Below, in pieces: positions 43,402 to 52,524 of a stretch of DNA of 64,000 nucleotides; position 1 is the first letter of the stretch, and each line of letters starts with the position of its first letter. The stretch is from Actinoplanes oblitus (lineage in GTDB: Bacteria; Actinomycetota; Actinomycetes; Mycobacteriales; Micromonosporaceae). The notes under the pieces were generated by a model. It saw nothing but the letters and a program-made list of their open reading frames with translations. It was not told where the DNA came from and did no database searches. The DNA is taken from positions 6,711,501 to 6,775,500 of the forward strand of contig NZ_CP126980.1 in assembly GCF_030252345.1 (NCBI RefSeq), given 5' to 3'. The position numbers and the translations under genes are program-made.

Positions 43402-45513
43402 TCAGCTGCCGACCGGGCCGCCGTCCGGACGCCAGGTGACGACCACGGCGGGCTTGGCGTAACCGCCGTCCGGCCAGACCGAGGCCGGGTTGTCCACGGT
43501 GGCGCCGGTGATCTCGCCGGGGTGCTGCACCGCGACGAATACCGACTTGTCGTCGCCGGTGATGAACGGGCCGCAGGTCTCGGCACCGATCGGCACCGAC
43601 AGGAACTGCTTGAGGTGCCCCTTCTCCCGGCCCTCGACCGGCACCGCGAACAGGCCGTCGTTGGTCTTGAGGGTGCTCGGCGCGCCGTCCGTGGAGATCC
43701 ACAGGTTGCCGGCGCTGTCGAAGGCCACGTTGTCCGGGCAGGAGATCGGCGAGACCGCCGTCTTGTCGTACCCGCCGAAGTAGGTGTCGGCGGCGGCCGG
43801 GTCACCGCAGACGATCGGCAGCTGCCAGGTGAAGCTGGTGCCGGTGTGGTCGCCGCAGTCCTCGGTGATCTCGAAGATGTGGCCGTGCTTGTTGGCCTTG
43901 CGCGGGTTGGCCTCGTCGACCGGCGCGTAACTGCCGACCCCGCGGTTGGTGTTGTTCGTCATCGCCGCGTAGATCTTGCCGGTCCGCAGGCTGGGCTGGA
44001 CGTCCTCGGGCCGGTCCATCTTGGTGGCGCCGACCGCGTCGCCGGCCTGGCGGGTGAAGGTCAGCACGTCGGCGGCGGTCATCCCGGGGACGAACGACTT
44101 GTTCCCGGAGACCAGCTTGATCCACTGACCGGTGCCGTCGAACCGGCCGTCGGACGGGAGCTGCCCGGTGCCGTCGATCTCGGCGGCCGGGCTGTCGCCG
44201 GTGATCTTGGCCACGTACAGGGTGCCCGACTCCAGCAGGGTCAGGTTGTGCTTGCGGGCCAGGTGCGAGCCGCCCGGCAGGAACTTCTTCTCGGAGACGA
44301 ACTTGTACAGGTACTCGAACCGCTCGTCGTCACCCAGGTACGCGACGACGTGCCCGTTCTTGGCCACGATGACGTTCGCGCCCTCGTGCTTGAGCCGGCC
44401 CAGCGCGGTGTGCTTGCGCGGCGTCGAGTCGGGGTCGAACGGGTCCACCTCGACGACCCAGCCGAACCGGTTCGCCTCGTTCGGGTGCTTGGCCAGGTCG
44501 AACCGCTCCTGGGCCCGGTCCCACTTGCGCGAGCCGCTCGGGTAGCGGGCGGTGGTGGTGATGCCGTACCGGCCGAGCCGGACCTTCTCGGCGTCCGAGA
44601 CGGCGTCCCCGCCGACGAAGTACTGGTTGAAGTTCTCCTCGCCGGAGAGCACGGTGCCCCACGGGGTGACGCCGCCGGAGCAGTTGTTCAGCGTGCCGAT
44701 CACCGTGCGACCGCGCGGGTCGGCGGCGGTCCGCAGGGCTGCCGAGCCGGCCGCCGGGCCGGTCAGGTGGAACTCGGTGGCCAGCGCGGTGAACCGGCGG
44801 TTGTAGCGCAGGCGGTGGCCGGTCACCGGCTTCCACTCGCCGGTGTGGCCGACCCGCTCGATCTCCACCACGGAGAGGCCGTGCGCGGCGATCGCCGTCT
44901 CCAGCTGTCCGACGGTGAGCGCGTCCAGGCTGGTGAAGCCGGGGAACATCAGCTCCTCGTTGGTGTACTCGTGGTTGACCACGAGCAGCGCCCGGTCGTG
45001 CCGGCCGGGCAGCGGCAGCACGCCGACGAAGTCGTTGTTGAAGCCGAACTGCAGCGACTGCCGGTGCGCCGACTGGTTGTGCAGGTCGAAGGCCGGGGCG
45101 CCGGCGACCACCGGGTCACCCCAGCGGATCACCACGGAGCTGCGGTAGCCGGCCGGGATGGTCACCGCGTCCAGCGTGTTCGGCTTGACCGGCTCGAAGG
45201 TCAGCGCGCCGGCCTTGCCGGGCTTCGGGGTGTGCCCGTGGCCGGTCGGGTGCGTCACCGGAGCGGCGGTGGCGGGGCCGGCCGCAGCCAGGGCACCGCC
45301 GAGGCCGAGCACGAGACCGCCGGCCGCACCGGCCCGCATCACGCCGCGACGGGTCATCTCGGCGCTGACCACGTCGCCCAGGTAGCTGTTGGCGGACTCG
45401 TTGGGCGCGGGGTGGTCACAGGCGTTCCCGCACCGGTAAAGACAGGTCATCGCGTCCCGGTTGCCACCGCTGTGGCCGAGCAGCGGCAGAAGACGGCGAA
45501 TCGAGTCTGGCAT
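43402..45513 (-). CDS. phoX: PhoX family alkaline phosphatase
   Basis: A 703-residue PhoX-type calcium/iron phosphatase exported by Tat. The long N-terminal part (residues 1-55) contains TRRGVMRAGAAGGLVLGLGG, the twin-arginine signal typical of the family. Core motifs: VVNHEYTNEELMFPG, GTLNNCSGGVTPWGTVLSGE with the metal-ligand cysteine, GWVVEVDPFDPDSTPRKHTALGR, RPEDVQ and NRGVGSYAPVDEANPR. The ATG at 45513 has GAGGGG about 7 nt upstream. It releases phosphate from organic esters outside the cell. It is divergent from the GH51 gene. Confidence 0.93.
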   Translation of the reverse strand: MPDSIRRLLPLLGHSGGNRDAMTCLYRCGNACDHPAPNESANSYLGDVVSAEMTRRGVMRAGAAGGLVLGLGGALAAAGPATAAPVTHPTGHGHTPKPGKAGALTFEPVKPNTLDAVTIPAGYRSSVVIRWGDPVVAGAPAFDLHNQSAHRQSLQFGFNNDFVGVLPLPGRHDRALLVVNHEYTNEELMFPGFTSLDALTVGQLETAIAAHGLSVVEIERVGHTGEWKPVTGHRLRYNRRFTALATEFHLTGPAAGSAALRTAADPRGRTVIGTLNNCSGGVTPWGTVLSGEENFNQYFVGGDAVSDAEKVRLGRYGITTTARYPSGSRKWDRAQERFDLAKHPNEANRFGWVVEVDPFDPDSTPRKHTALGRLKHEGANVIVAKNGHVVAYLGDDERFEYLYKFVSEKKFLPGGSHLARKHNLTLLESGTLYVAKITGDSPAAEIDGTGQLPSDGRFDGTGQWIKLVSGNKSFVPGMTAADVLTFTRQAGDAVGATKMDRPEDVQPSLRTGKIYAAMTNNTNRGVGSYAPVDEANPRKANKHGHIFEITEDCGDHTGTSFTWQLPIVCGDPAAADTYFGGYDKTAVSPISCPDNVAFDSAGNLWISTDGAPSTLKTNDGLFAVPVEGREKGHLKQFLSVPIGAETCGPFITGDDKSVFVAVQHPGEITGATVDNPASVWPDGGYAKPAVVVTWRPDGGPVGS

Positions 45514-45810
45514 CGTTTTCCCCTCGTGGAACGTCCGCGCTGATGGCGGGGCTCCCGGGACGCTATGAGGGCAGGTGTACAGCGACCACCGGATCCGGGT
45601 GAACGCCCGATGAACGTCAAGGTCCTCGATCGGATCGCCGCCCGCTTCCGGTCCGCGGCCCCGCGGATCCGCCGGGCTTCCGGTACGGCGGGAGCGCGCT
45701 GCCGCGACGAGTCGGGGGACGGTGCTCCGGGCGTACCGGAAGCGGGTGCCGGCCGTCGGGGCAACAGGTAAGAAAGCGGCCTGTTTTGCTGCGCTGCAAA
45801 CGTCGGTGTG

Positions 45811-45822
45811 GTGAACGTTAAC
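45811..45822. promoter_or_regulatory. LacI-type operator candidate
   Basis: GTGAAC-GTTAAC has 5 of 6 paired positions around a central CG, the form bound by many LacI-family sugar repressors. It lies 178 bp upstream of the secreted arabinofuranosidase gene. No repressor gene is in the window. Confidence 0.45.
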
Positions 45823-45883
45823 AAGACGAGCGCACGGTGCACCAGAGGCCTTTTTCGGCAGGTAGGACATCGACGCGATCCTC

Positions 45884-45913
45884 TTGACAGCACGATCGAT
45901 GTTTGCGTACACA
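45884..45913 (+). promoter_or_regulatory. promoter of the arabinan-degradation genes
   Basis: -35 TTGACA (45884-45889), 18-bp spacer, -10-like TACACA (45908-45913). A perfect -35 hexamer is rare in this sequence. Drives GH51 and probably GH43. Confidence 0.55.
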
Positions 45914-45988
45914 TTGCAGAGCTTCCGATACCGAAACATCCCCGACACATCTCACGTTGCGTTCCCACCCCGCACCGGAGGAATCCGC

Positions 45989-48451
45989 ATGCCCAGAAAC
46001 AGAACCCGTTTGATCGGGGCGGTAGCCGTGCTGGTCACGCTGCCGCTCGCGGTCGCCCCGCCGGTGGCCGCGTCGGCCGTCGAGCCGGACTACACGATCA
46101 AGGTGAGCCCGGACGCGACCGGCGCGACGATCCCCAAGTCGATGTACGGCGTGTTCTTCGAGGACATCAACTACGCGGCCGACGGCGGGCTCTACGCCGA
46201 GCTGGTCCGCAACCGCTCGTTCGAGTTCACCGCGACCGACGCGACCGGCTTCAACGGCCTGACCGCCTGGACCGTCGCCGGCTCGGCCACCGTGCTGAAC
46301 GACGACCAGCGGCTCAACGAACGCAACCGGAACTACCTGTCGCTGGACGGCAGCGTCACCAACGCCGGCTACAACTCCGGCATCGCGGTGCGCAAGGGCG
46401 AGCGGTACGACTTCTCGGTCTGGGCCCGGGGCGGCGCCACGCTCACCGTCACCCTGACCGGCGCCGCGCCGATCACCGTCACCACGGCCGGCGACGGCTG
46501 GCGGAAGTACACCGCCTCGGTGCGGGCGACCGCCACCACCGACAAGGGCCGGCTCACCGTCGCCTCCTCCGCGCCGGTGCGCCTGGACGAGATCTCGCTG
46601 TTCCCGCGGGACACCTACAAGGGTCGCAAGAACGGCCTGCGCGCCGACCTGGCCGAGAAGATCGAGGCGCTGCACCCGGGCTTCGTCCGGTTCCCCGGCG
46701 GCTGCCTGGTCAACACCGGCAGCATGTACCCCTACGACGCGGCGAACAACTACCCGCGGGCCCGGTCCTACCAGTGGAAGGACACCGTCGGCCCGGTCGA
46801 GACCCGCGCCACCAACAAGAACTTCTGGGGCTACAACGCCTCCTACGGCCTCGGCTACTACGAGTACTTCCAGTTCGCCGAGGACCTCGGCGCGATGCCG
46901 CTGCCGGTGCTGCCGGCCCTGGTCACCGGCTGCGGGCAGAACAAGGCCACCAACGACCCGGCACTGCTGGCGAAGTACATCCAGGACACCCTGGACCTGA
47001 TCGAGTTCGCCAACGGTCCGGTCACCTCCACCTGGGGCAAGGTCCGCGCGCGGATGGGGCACCCGAAGCCGTTCGGGCTGACCACCGTCGCCATCGGCAA
47101 CGAGGAGAACCTGCCCGAGGAGTACTTCGCGAACTTCGTCAAGTTCGAGGACGCGATCAAGGCGAAGTACCCGTCGATCACCGTGATCAGCAACGCCGGC
47201 CCGGACGACCAGGGCGGCACGTTCGAGAACCTGTGGGCCAAGAACAAGGCCAACGGCACCGACATGGTCGACGAGCACTACTACAACAGCCCGGCCTGGT
47301 TCCTGCAGAACAACGACCGGTACGACGCGTACGACAGGTCCGGCCCCAAGGTCTTCCTCGGTGAGTACGCCTCGCTGGACGCCAAGTTCGCCAACTCGCT
47401 CGCCGAGGCCGCGTACATGACCGGCCTGGAGCGCAACGCCGACGTGGTCAAGATGGCGTCCTACGCGCCGCTGCTCGCCAACATCGACAACGTGCAGTGG
47501 AAGCCGGACATGATCTGGTTCGACAACGACGAGTCGTGGGGCTCGACCAGCTACCAGATGCAGAAGCTGTTCATGAACAACGTCGGCGACCGGGTGGTGC
47601 CGAGCGCGGTCAGCGGCGGCGGCGTGATCACCCCCAAGCCGATCACCGGCGCGATCGGGCTCTCCACCTGGCGGACCGCTGCCACCTACGACGACGTCAA
47701 GGTCACCAAGCCGGACGGCACCGTGCTCTTCGCCGACGACTTCGGCGACGGCAACGCCGACGGCTGGACCCCGGTGACGAACCGCGGCAACTGGACCGTC
47801 GCCGACGGCGGCTACGCCCAGACGACCACGGACACCGAGGACACCATGGTCAAGGCGGCGACGATCACCGACACCGACTACGACTACACGCTCAAGGCCA
47901 CCAAGCGGGCCGGCGCCGAGGGCTTCCTGGTCGCGTTCGGCATCCAGCAGACCGGCAACTTCTACTGGTGGAACCTGGGCGGCTGGAACAACACCCAGGG
48001 CGCCGTCGAGAAGGGCCTCACCTCGGCCAAGGAGCAGCTGCTCACCAAGCCGAACACGGTGAACACCGGGCAGACCTACGACCTCAAGATCCAAGTCCGG
48101 GGTACGAAGGTGACGCTGTTCCTGGACGGCGCCGAGTGGGGCAGCTTCGACGACAACGCGGTCACCGAGCCGTTCGCCCAGGTCGTCACGACCGACGCGA
48201 AGACCGGCGAGCTGATCGTCAAGGTGGTCAACGCCCAGGACAAGGCGGCCGTCACCAGGATCGACCTCGGTGGCCGCAAGGTCCGCGGCACCGCCCGGAT
48301 GACAGTCCTGGCCGGTGACCCGGGCGAGCAGAACACCCGCACCGCCGAGCCGATCCAGCCGGTCACCAGCACCATCCACGGCGTCTCGTCGAGCTTCACC
48401 CGCGAGTTCCCGGCGAACTCGGTCACCTTCCTGCGCATCCGGACCCGATGA
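45989..48451 (+). CDS. secreted alpha-L-arabinofuranosidase (GH51)
   Basis: 820 residues. Signal peptide about 1-30. GH51 begins at SMYGVFFEDINYAADGGLYAE-like sequence (51-71). A galactose-binding-like CBM insert covers about 82-206. The catalytic barrel follows, with acid/base Glu372 in AIGNEENLPEEYF and nucleophile Glu459 in VFLGEYAS. Residues about 565-730 are a laminin-G/DUF1080-like module (FADDFGDGNADGW, YWWNLGGWNN, LFLDGAEWGSF) inserted in the C-terminal beta-sandwich, which ends FPANSVTFLRIRTR. It removes arabinose side chains from arabinoxylan or arabinan. GGAGGA 6 nt before the ATG is an ideal ribosome site. The GH43 gene follows in the same transcript. Confidence 0.93.
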   Translation: MPRNRTRLIGAVAVLVTLPLAVAPPVAASAVEPDYTIKVSPDATGATIPKSMYGVFFEDINYAADGGLYAELVRNRSFEFTATDATGFNGLTAWTVAGSATVLNDDQRLNERNRNYLSLDGSVTNAGYNSGIAVRKGERYDFSVWARGGATLTVTLTGAAPITVTTAGDGWRKYTASVRATATTDKGRLTVASSAPVRLDEISLFPRDTYKGRKNGLRADLAEKIEALHPGFVRFPGGCLVNTGSMYPYDAANNYPRARSYQWKDTVGPVETRATNKNFWGYNASYGLGYYEYFQFAEDLGAMPLPVLPALVTGCGQNKATNDPALLAKYIQDTLDLIEFANGPVTSTWGKVRARMGHPKPFGLTTVAIGNEENLPEEYFANFVKFEDAIKAKYPSITVISNAGPDDQGGTFENLWAKNKANGTDMVDEHYYNSPAWFLQNNDRYDAYDRSGPKVFLGEYASLDAKFANSLAEAAYMTGLERNADVVKMASYAPLLANIDNVQWKPDMIWFDNDESWGSTSYQMQKLFMNNVGDRVVPSAVSGGGVITPKPITGAIGLSTWRTAATYDDVKVTKPDGTVLFADDFGDGNADGWTPVTNRGNWTVADGGYAQTTTDTEDTMVKAATITDTDYDYTLKATKRAGAEGFLVAFGIQQTGNFYWWNLGGWNNTQGAVEKGLTSAKEQLLTKPNTVNTGQTYDLKIQVRGTKVTLFLDGAEWGSFDDNAVTEPFAQVVTTDAKTGELIVKVVNAQDKAAVTRIDLGGRKVRGTARMTVLAGDPGEQNTRTAEPIQPVTSTIHGVSSSFTREFPANSVTFLRIRTR

Positions 48452-48462
48452 GGAGCCCCGTC

Positions 48463-49857
48463 ATGAATCGTCGGACCCTACTGCTGGGCGGTGCCGCCGG
48501 TGCCCTGGCCACCGTCCTGCCCGCGGGCGCCGAGGGCGCACCGCACGCCGACCCGGTGCGCACCGACGCCGAGATCTACGGCGTGCCCACTACGCAGCCG
48601 CTGGTCAGCCGGCGGGCCGACCCGTTCATCAGCCAGCGGGTCGACGGCAAGTACTACTTCACCGGCTCGGTCCCGGAGTACGACCGCGTCGTGCTGCGCG
48701 CCTCCACCACGCTGGCCGGCCTGACCGACGCCGCCGAGACCACCATCTGGACCCGGCCGGCCAGCGGCAAGATGGGCGGTTTCGTCTGGGCGCCGGAGCT
48801 GCACCGGATCGACGGCAAGTGGTACGTCTACTTCACCAACAGCGACGCGAACGACATCTGGCACATCCGCCCGTTCGTCCTGGAGTCGTCCCTGGCCGAC
48901 CCGATGGACCCGGCCGGCTGGTCGGTGAAGGGCGAGATCGCGCTGGAGTGGGACAGCTTCGCGCTCGACGCGACCACGTTCGCGCACCGCGGCAAGCGGT
49001 ACCTGTTGTGGGCGCAGAGCGAGCCGGAGATCGCGGCGAACTCCAGTGTCTACATCGCCGAGATGGCCAACCCGTGGACGCTCAAGTCGAAGCCGACCCG
49101 GCTCACCACGCCCACCAGGACCTGGGAGATCCAGGGCTACAAGGTGAACGAGGGGCCGGCCGTGCTGGTCCGCAACGGGCGGGTGTTCGTCACGTTCTCG
49201 GCCAGCGCCACCGACGCCAACTACTGCATGGGGCTGCTCACCGCGGACGCCGGCGCGAACCTGCTGGACCGGGCGAGCTGGACGAAGAGCCCCGACCCGG
49301 TCTTCGTGAGCAGCGACGCCACGAAGCGCTGGGGTCCCGGGCACAACTCGTTCACGGTGGCCGAGGACGGCAAGACCGACGTGCTGGTCTACCACGCCCG
49401 TGACTACAAGCAGATCACCGGCGACCCGCTGTACGACCCGAACCGGCACGCCCGGGTGCAGAAGCTCTACTGGCACCCGGACGGGACGCCGTTGTTCGGG
49501 GTGCCGGTCGGCGACGGCGGTCCGATCGTCCGCCTCTCCGACCGGTCGGGTTTCGTCCACCGCTCGGCGACCGGGCTCGACGTCCTCCCGGCGCCGCGGG
49601 ATCTGGGTGCCACCCAGTTCCGTTTCGTGGCCGGCCCGGACGGCACCGAGACGATCCAGTCCGTCGACCAGCCGTCCCTGTTCGTCACCGTCAGCGGCAC
49701 GGCGGTGACGCTGACCGCCGCGGGTACCCCGGTGCGCCGGATCCCCGCCCGCGGCGGGGTGACCATCCGTACCGCCGCCGACCCCGCGCTCTACCTGCGG
49801 GTCGCCGCCGGCGCGGTGACCACCGGCAAGTCGGGAACCGTCTTCAAGCTGAGCTGA
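48463..49857 (+). CDS. secreted GH43 family glycosidase with C-terminal AbfB-like domain
   Basis: 464 residues. A Tat-like signal (NRRTLLLGGAAGALATVLPA). A five-bladed GH43 propeller (about 45-345) with catalytic Asp53 (RADPF), Asp169 (ALDATTF) and Glu230 (VNEGPAVL). Residues about 355-464 resemble the arabinose-binding AbfB/CBM42 beta-trefoil (SGFVHRSATGLDVLPAPR). The likely substrate is arabinan or arabinoxylan. The ATG at 48463 is preceded by AGGAG, 7 nt spacing. An ATG at 48448 that overlaps the GH51 stop has no ribosome site before it. It is an operon with GH51 and ends at a strong hairpin. Confidence 0.9.
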   Translation: MNRRTLLLGGAAGALATVLPAGAEGAPHADPVRTDAEIYGVPTTQPLVSRRADPFISQRVDGKYYFTGSVPEYDRVVLRASTTLAGLTDAAETTIWTRPASGKMGGFVWAPELHRIDGKWYVYFTNSDANDIWHIRPFVLESSLADPMDPAGWSVKGEIALEWDSFALDATTFAHRGKRYLLWAQSEPEIAANSSVYIAEMANPWTLKSKPTRLTTPTRTWEIQGYKVNEGPAVLVRNGRVFVTFSASATDANYCMGLLTADAGANLLDRASWTKSPDPVFVSSDATKRWGPGHNSFTVAEDGKTDVLVYHARDYKQITGDPLYDPNRHARVQKLYWHPDGTPLFGVPVGDGGPIVRLSDRSGFVHRSATGLDVLPAPRDLGATQFRFVAGPDGTETIQSVDQPSLFVTVSGTAVTLTAAGTPVRRIPARGGVTIRTAADPALYLRVAAGAVTTGKSGTVFKLS

Positions 49858-49862
49858 CCCTC

Positions 49863-49897
49863 GTCGCCGGCAGCCCGTCCCCCGGGCTGCCGGCGAC
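49863..49897 (+). terminator. strong hairpin after the GH51-GH43 operon
   Basis: GTCGCCGGCAGCCCG-TCCCC-CGGGCTGCCGGCGAC: a perfect 15-bp stem with a 5-nt loop, 5 bp after the GH43 stop codon. Confidence 0.85.
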
Positions 49898-50302
49898 TCC
49901 CCCTCGGCTCCGGCCCTTCCCCACCCGACTCCCGAAGTCCCGGCGCCCCCGGAACTCAGGCTCCGCTCACCCTCGCGTCGCGCGACTTCCCAGATGTGCG
50001 GCTCGAAGACCTCCTGCCCACCCCAGCGGCCCGACGTCATCGCCGAGCAGCCGCGCACCGGTCGCCAGCGCAGCGGCTCCCGTGCGGGCGCCGGCCAAGC
50101 CGGCTTCCACTTCGGCTCGACTTGGCCCCGTCCGTCGACATGCCCTGCCGCGGCGGGTAGAACGGCCCTGCCTCATCCGGTCGGCTGGGTGCAGGCTGGC
50201 AGGGGACAAGAGGGGTCCGCCATCGTGAATTCGCCGGTCAACGCCGACGGCAGTGCTGTGGCGAGCGCCGCGAGCCGCGCCGCTTGATGAGGAGGATAGT
50301 TC
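49898..50302. other. intergenic region without a supported gene
   Basis: About 400 bp between the terminator and the small gene at 50303. Open frames here (for example 49967-50365 on the minus strand) have low-complexity Arg/Ala content and no ribosome site. The end carries the promoter and leader of the next gene. Confidence 0.5.
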
Positions 50303-50497
50303 ATGACCGCGACACTTATCCGCAAAGCGGACATCGTTGCCATCCTGCACTCCAGGGGGAAACATGCCCGGGCCGACTGGTTCGAGCGTCAGCTACCCGA
50401 GGTTGTCGATACCGGTAAGAACAGCAGTCTGCTGGCGACCCTGGAAATCGATCCAACGGAATTGAGCGAGGCCGGCCGTCTTCCCCCACGTGCGTGA
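50303..50497 (+). CDS. small conserved-looking hypothetical protein (64 aa)
   Basis: 64 residues, predicted helical: KADIVAILHSRGKHARADWF, then QLPEVVDTGKNSSLLATLEI and a proline-ending tail. No domain is recognised, and there is no signal peptide or membrane helix. AGGAGGA at 50290-50296 is 6 nt before the ATG, one of the best ribosome sites in the window, so it is very likely translated. It stands alone ahead of the convergent GAF-domain gene; link to the signalling genes is only positional. Confidence 0.7.
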   Translation: MTATLIRKADIVAILHSRGKHARADWFERQLPEVVDTGKNSSLLATLEIDPTELSEAGRLPPRA

Positions 50498-50637
50498 TCA
50501 AGGTGCCGGCGTCATGCCGGCTCGGACTCGATGGAGAAGCCGGGTCAGACACTGACTCCGCCGAGCAGTTCAGTGTGGCGGCACAGATGGTAGGCCGCGG
50601 CCTCGATGTGGTAGACGCGGGCGGCGAGTCGCTGGTG

Positions 50638-52068
50638 TCAGGGTGCGGTGCCGGCGTCCTGCCCCGCCGGCGGGTCGTCGGCTGTCGGCTCGGCGTTACC
50701 GAGGGCGAACACGGTGGCGCGGATGTCGTGGATGATCGCGTCGATTTCGTCGATCTGGATCTGCACGGTGGCGCGGGTGGTCTGTTCCTTGGACCGTGAG
50801 ACGGCGGACTGCAGTTCCAGTCCGTGCCGGAACAGCCGTTGAATGACGGTGTGGCGCAGGTCGTCGCCGATGCGCTCGCGGTCGTCGAGCAGGTGCAGTC
50901 GCTCGGCGTCGGCGCGGACCCGGCTCAGGTGCAGGGCCAGCCCTGCGTGCGCGGCGACCGCGGTGATCAGGTCCTTGTCGAGTTGGTCGAACGGTTCGGT
51001 GTCCGGTGCGCGGGAAACGGTGAGGGCGCCGTTGACGCTGGTGTCGGCGCCGATGAGTGGTACCGCGATGGTCTCGCCGATCGGGCCGATCGGACAATCG
51101 GCGGTCGCGCGCAGATCGGTGAGCGGGTCGTCGATGATGATCATCTTTCCCGCGATGATCGCAGCCCCGCCGGCCGAGCCCGCCTTCGGGACGAGGGCGC
51201 CGGACAGGGGTTGATCGAGGTCGCCTTCGGTCACGGCCACGCGCAGCCGACCGGGGTCGTCGGTGGGGACACTGACGCTCGCGGCGACCCCACCCAGGGT
51301 CTGCCGGGCGTGGTGGACCAGCTGCTTGAGCACTTCGTCGGTGTCCGTTCCGGCCAGTAGCTGCGTGCTGACCTCGACCATCGTGGTCTGCCAGGTGTGC
51401 CGGCGGCGGCTCTCCGAAAGCAGGGTGGCGTTCTCGATCGCCGCGCCCGCCGCGGTGGCCAATGCCTGTACGAGCTGTTCGTCGTCGTCGGTGAACTGGG
51501 CGGCGTCTTGCTTGTCGGTAAGGTACAGGTTGCCGAAGATCCGGCCGCCGATCTGGATCGGGACGCCGAGGAACGAGCGCATCGGCGGGTGGTGGTCGGG
51601 GAACCCCGTCGAGGCGCGATGCTCGGCGATGTTCGCCAGACGCAGTGTCTGGGGATGCTCGACCAGCAGGCCGAGTAGTCCCTTGCCGTCGGGCAGGTGA
51701 CCGACCGCGGCCACCGTCTCGGCGTCCATGCCGGTGTGCACGAACCGGGCCAGGTGGCCCCGGCTGATCACGCCGAGGGCCGCGTAGCGGGCGTCGACCA
51801 ACTCCCGCGCGGCCTCGACCACGTGTTGCAACACCGTGTCGAGGCTGTCGGCGCGCGCCACTGCCAGGAACGCGCGCAACAGGCCCCGCAGCCGCCCCTG
51901 CGCACCCTGCACATCACGCACCCGCACCAGCAACTGATCGAGGAGGTCGTCGAGCTCCAGCCGGGCGACCTGGGAGAACGTCACGTCTCCGGCCTGTTGG
52001 TGGTGTCCTGGTACGGCGTGGCGCTGGTGTTCGTCATCGGTCACGAGCTTGCGCATACCGGTCACCAC
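50638..52068 (-). CDS. GAF-GAF sensor with degenerate histidine-kinase dimerisation domain, no ATPase domain
   Basis: 476 residues, DevS/DosS-like layout. An N-terminal leader of about 50 residues, GAF1 (about 70-210; DSLDTVLQHVVEAARELVDA, MRSFLGVPIQIGGRIFGNLY), GAF2 (about 235-385; LIGADTSVNGALTVSRAPD), then a HisKA_3-like helix RERIGDDLRHTVIQRLFRHG at about 396-415. Active kinases read DLHDxVIQ; here the phospho-accepting His is Arg and the next residue is His. The protein ends about 50 residues later with no HATPase_c domain. So it can bind a ligand and dimerise but should not phosphorylate by itself. The start GTG follows TAGGCG by 6 nt; ATG 52056 is an alternative. Confidence 0.82.
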   Translation of the reverse strand: MVTGMRKLVTDDEHQRHAVPGHHQQAGDVTFSQVARLELDDLLDQLLVRVRDVQGAQGRLRGLLRAFLAVARADSLDTVLQHVVEAARELVDARYAALGVISRGHLARFVHTGMDAETVAAVGHLPDGKGLLGLLVEHPQTLRLANIAEHRASTGFPDHHPPMRSFLGVPIQIGGRIFGNLYLTDKQDAAQFTDDDEQLVQALATAAGAAIENATLLSESRRRHTWQTTMVEVSTQLLAGTDTDEVLKQLVHHARQTLGGVAASVSVPTDDPGRLRVAVTEGDLDQPLSGALVPKAGSAGGAAIIAGKMIIIDDPLTDLRATADCPIGPIGETIAVPLIGADTSVNGALTVSRAPDTEPFDQLDKDLITAVAAHAGLALHLSRVRADAERLHLLDDRERIGDDLRHTVIQRLFRHGLELQSAVSRSKEQTTRATVQIQIDEIDAIIHDIRATVFALGNAEPTADDPPAGQDAGTAP

Positions 52069-52524
52069 CCTGACCGCCTAGCATCGACGCCGGCGAATCG
52101 CGCTGAGTCTGACGGGTCACATTCGCGCTGGACAGCCACCAGATCAGGATCTTGTCGAGCGCATCGCCGGGGTCCGGGGCAACGGCTCCATGCTACGCCC
52201 GCGCACGGCCGTCGAACGTGATCCAGATGCCGTTCTCCGGGACTACGGACTTCCGGTGCGGACGGCTACCGGCAACGGGAACCGCCATCACCCGGAGGGT
52301 GATGGTCACGCTCTCGATGACGGCGATCTGCGGCTGGTGGGTATACGGTACGGAACGGGGATGACGCCTCGTCCCACCCGCTGCCCCAGACCTCGGTGGC
52401 GCACCACGTTGTCGACAAGGTGCCCGGGAGCAGCTGTGGCCGCCGGAAATCGTCCCGTCCACTTGGCGGCGCGACCTCGCGCCGTGCGATCAGGTGACCG
52501 TGCCCCGAGTCTGGCCGGTCCGCG
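52069..52524. other. divergent intergenic region
   Basis: 456 bp between the GAF sensor and the STAS-HATPase gene. Contains the -10 box of the sensor gene (TAGGCG read on the minus strand, 52075-52080). Short frames at 52152-52528 (+) and 52193-52462 (-) show no family resemblance. Base composition is a little more AT-rich than the genome average, perhaps decayed sequence. Confidence 0.45.

Larger units (their letters stand above)
45514..45988. other. divergent intergenic region between phoX and the GH51 gene
   Basis: 475 bp. Contains a LacI-like site and a promoter for the GH51 gene (annotated separately). Open frames at 45565-45771 and 45617-45799 have no ribosome sites or family resemblance and are not annotated. 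The long GH51 leader (about 70 nt) would carry GGAGGA at 45977-45982. Confidence 0.5.

Noticed and set aside
45565..45799. Short open frames between phoX and the GH51 gene
   Set aside because: No ribosome site, no codon pattern distinct from background, and no recognisable family.
45818..48379. 853-codon minus-strand frame opposite the GH51 gene
   Set aside because: Composition is an Asp/Gly/Val/Arg mirror of the GH51 codons and no domain is recognisable.
49967..50365. Minus-strand frame between the GH43 terminator and the small gene
   Set aside because: Arg/Ala-rich low complexity, no ribosome site, and overlap with the well-supported gene at 50303.
52193..52462. Minus-strand frame upstream of the STAS-HATPase gene
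   Set aside because: No family resemblance and no start signal; more likely regulatory or decayed DNA.
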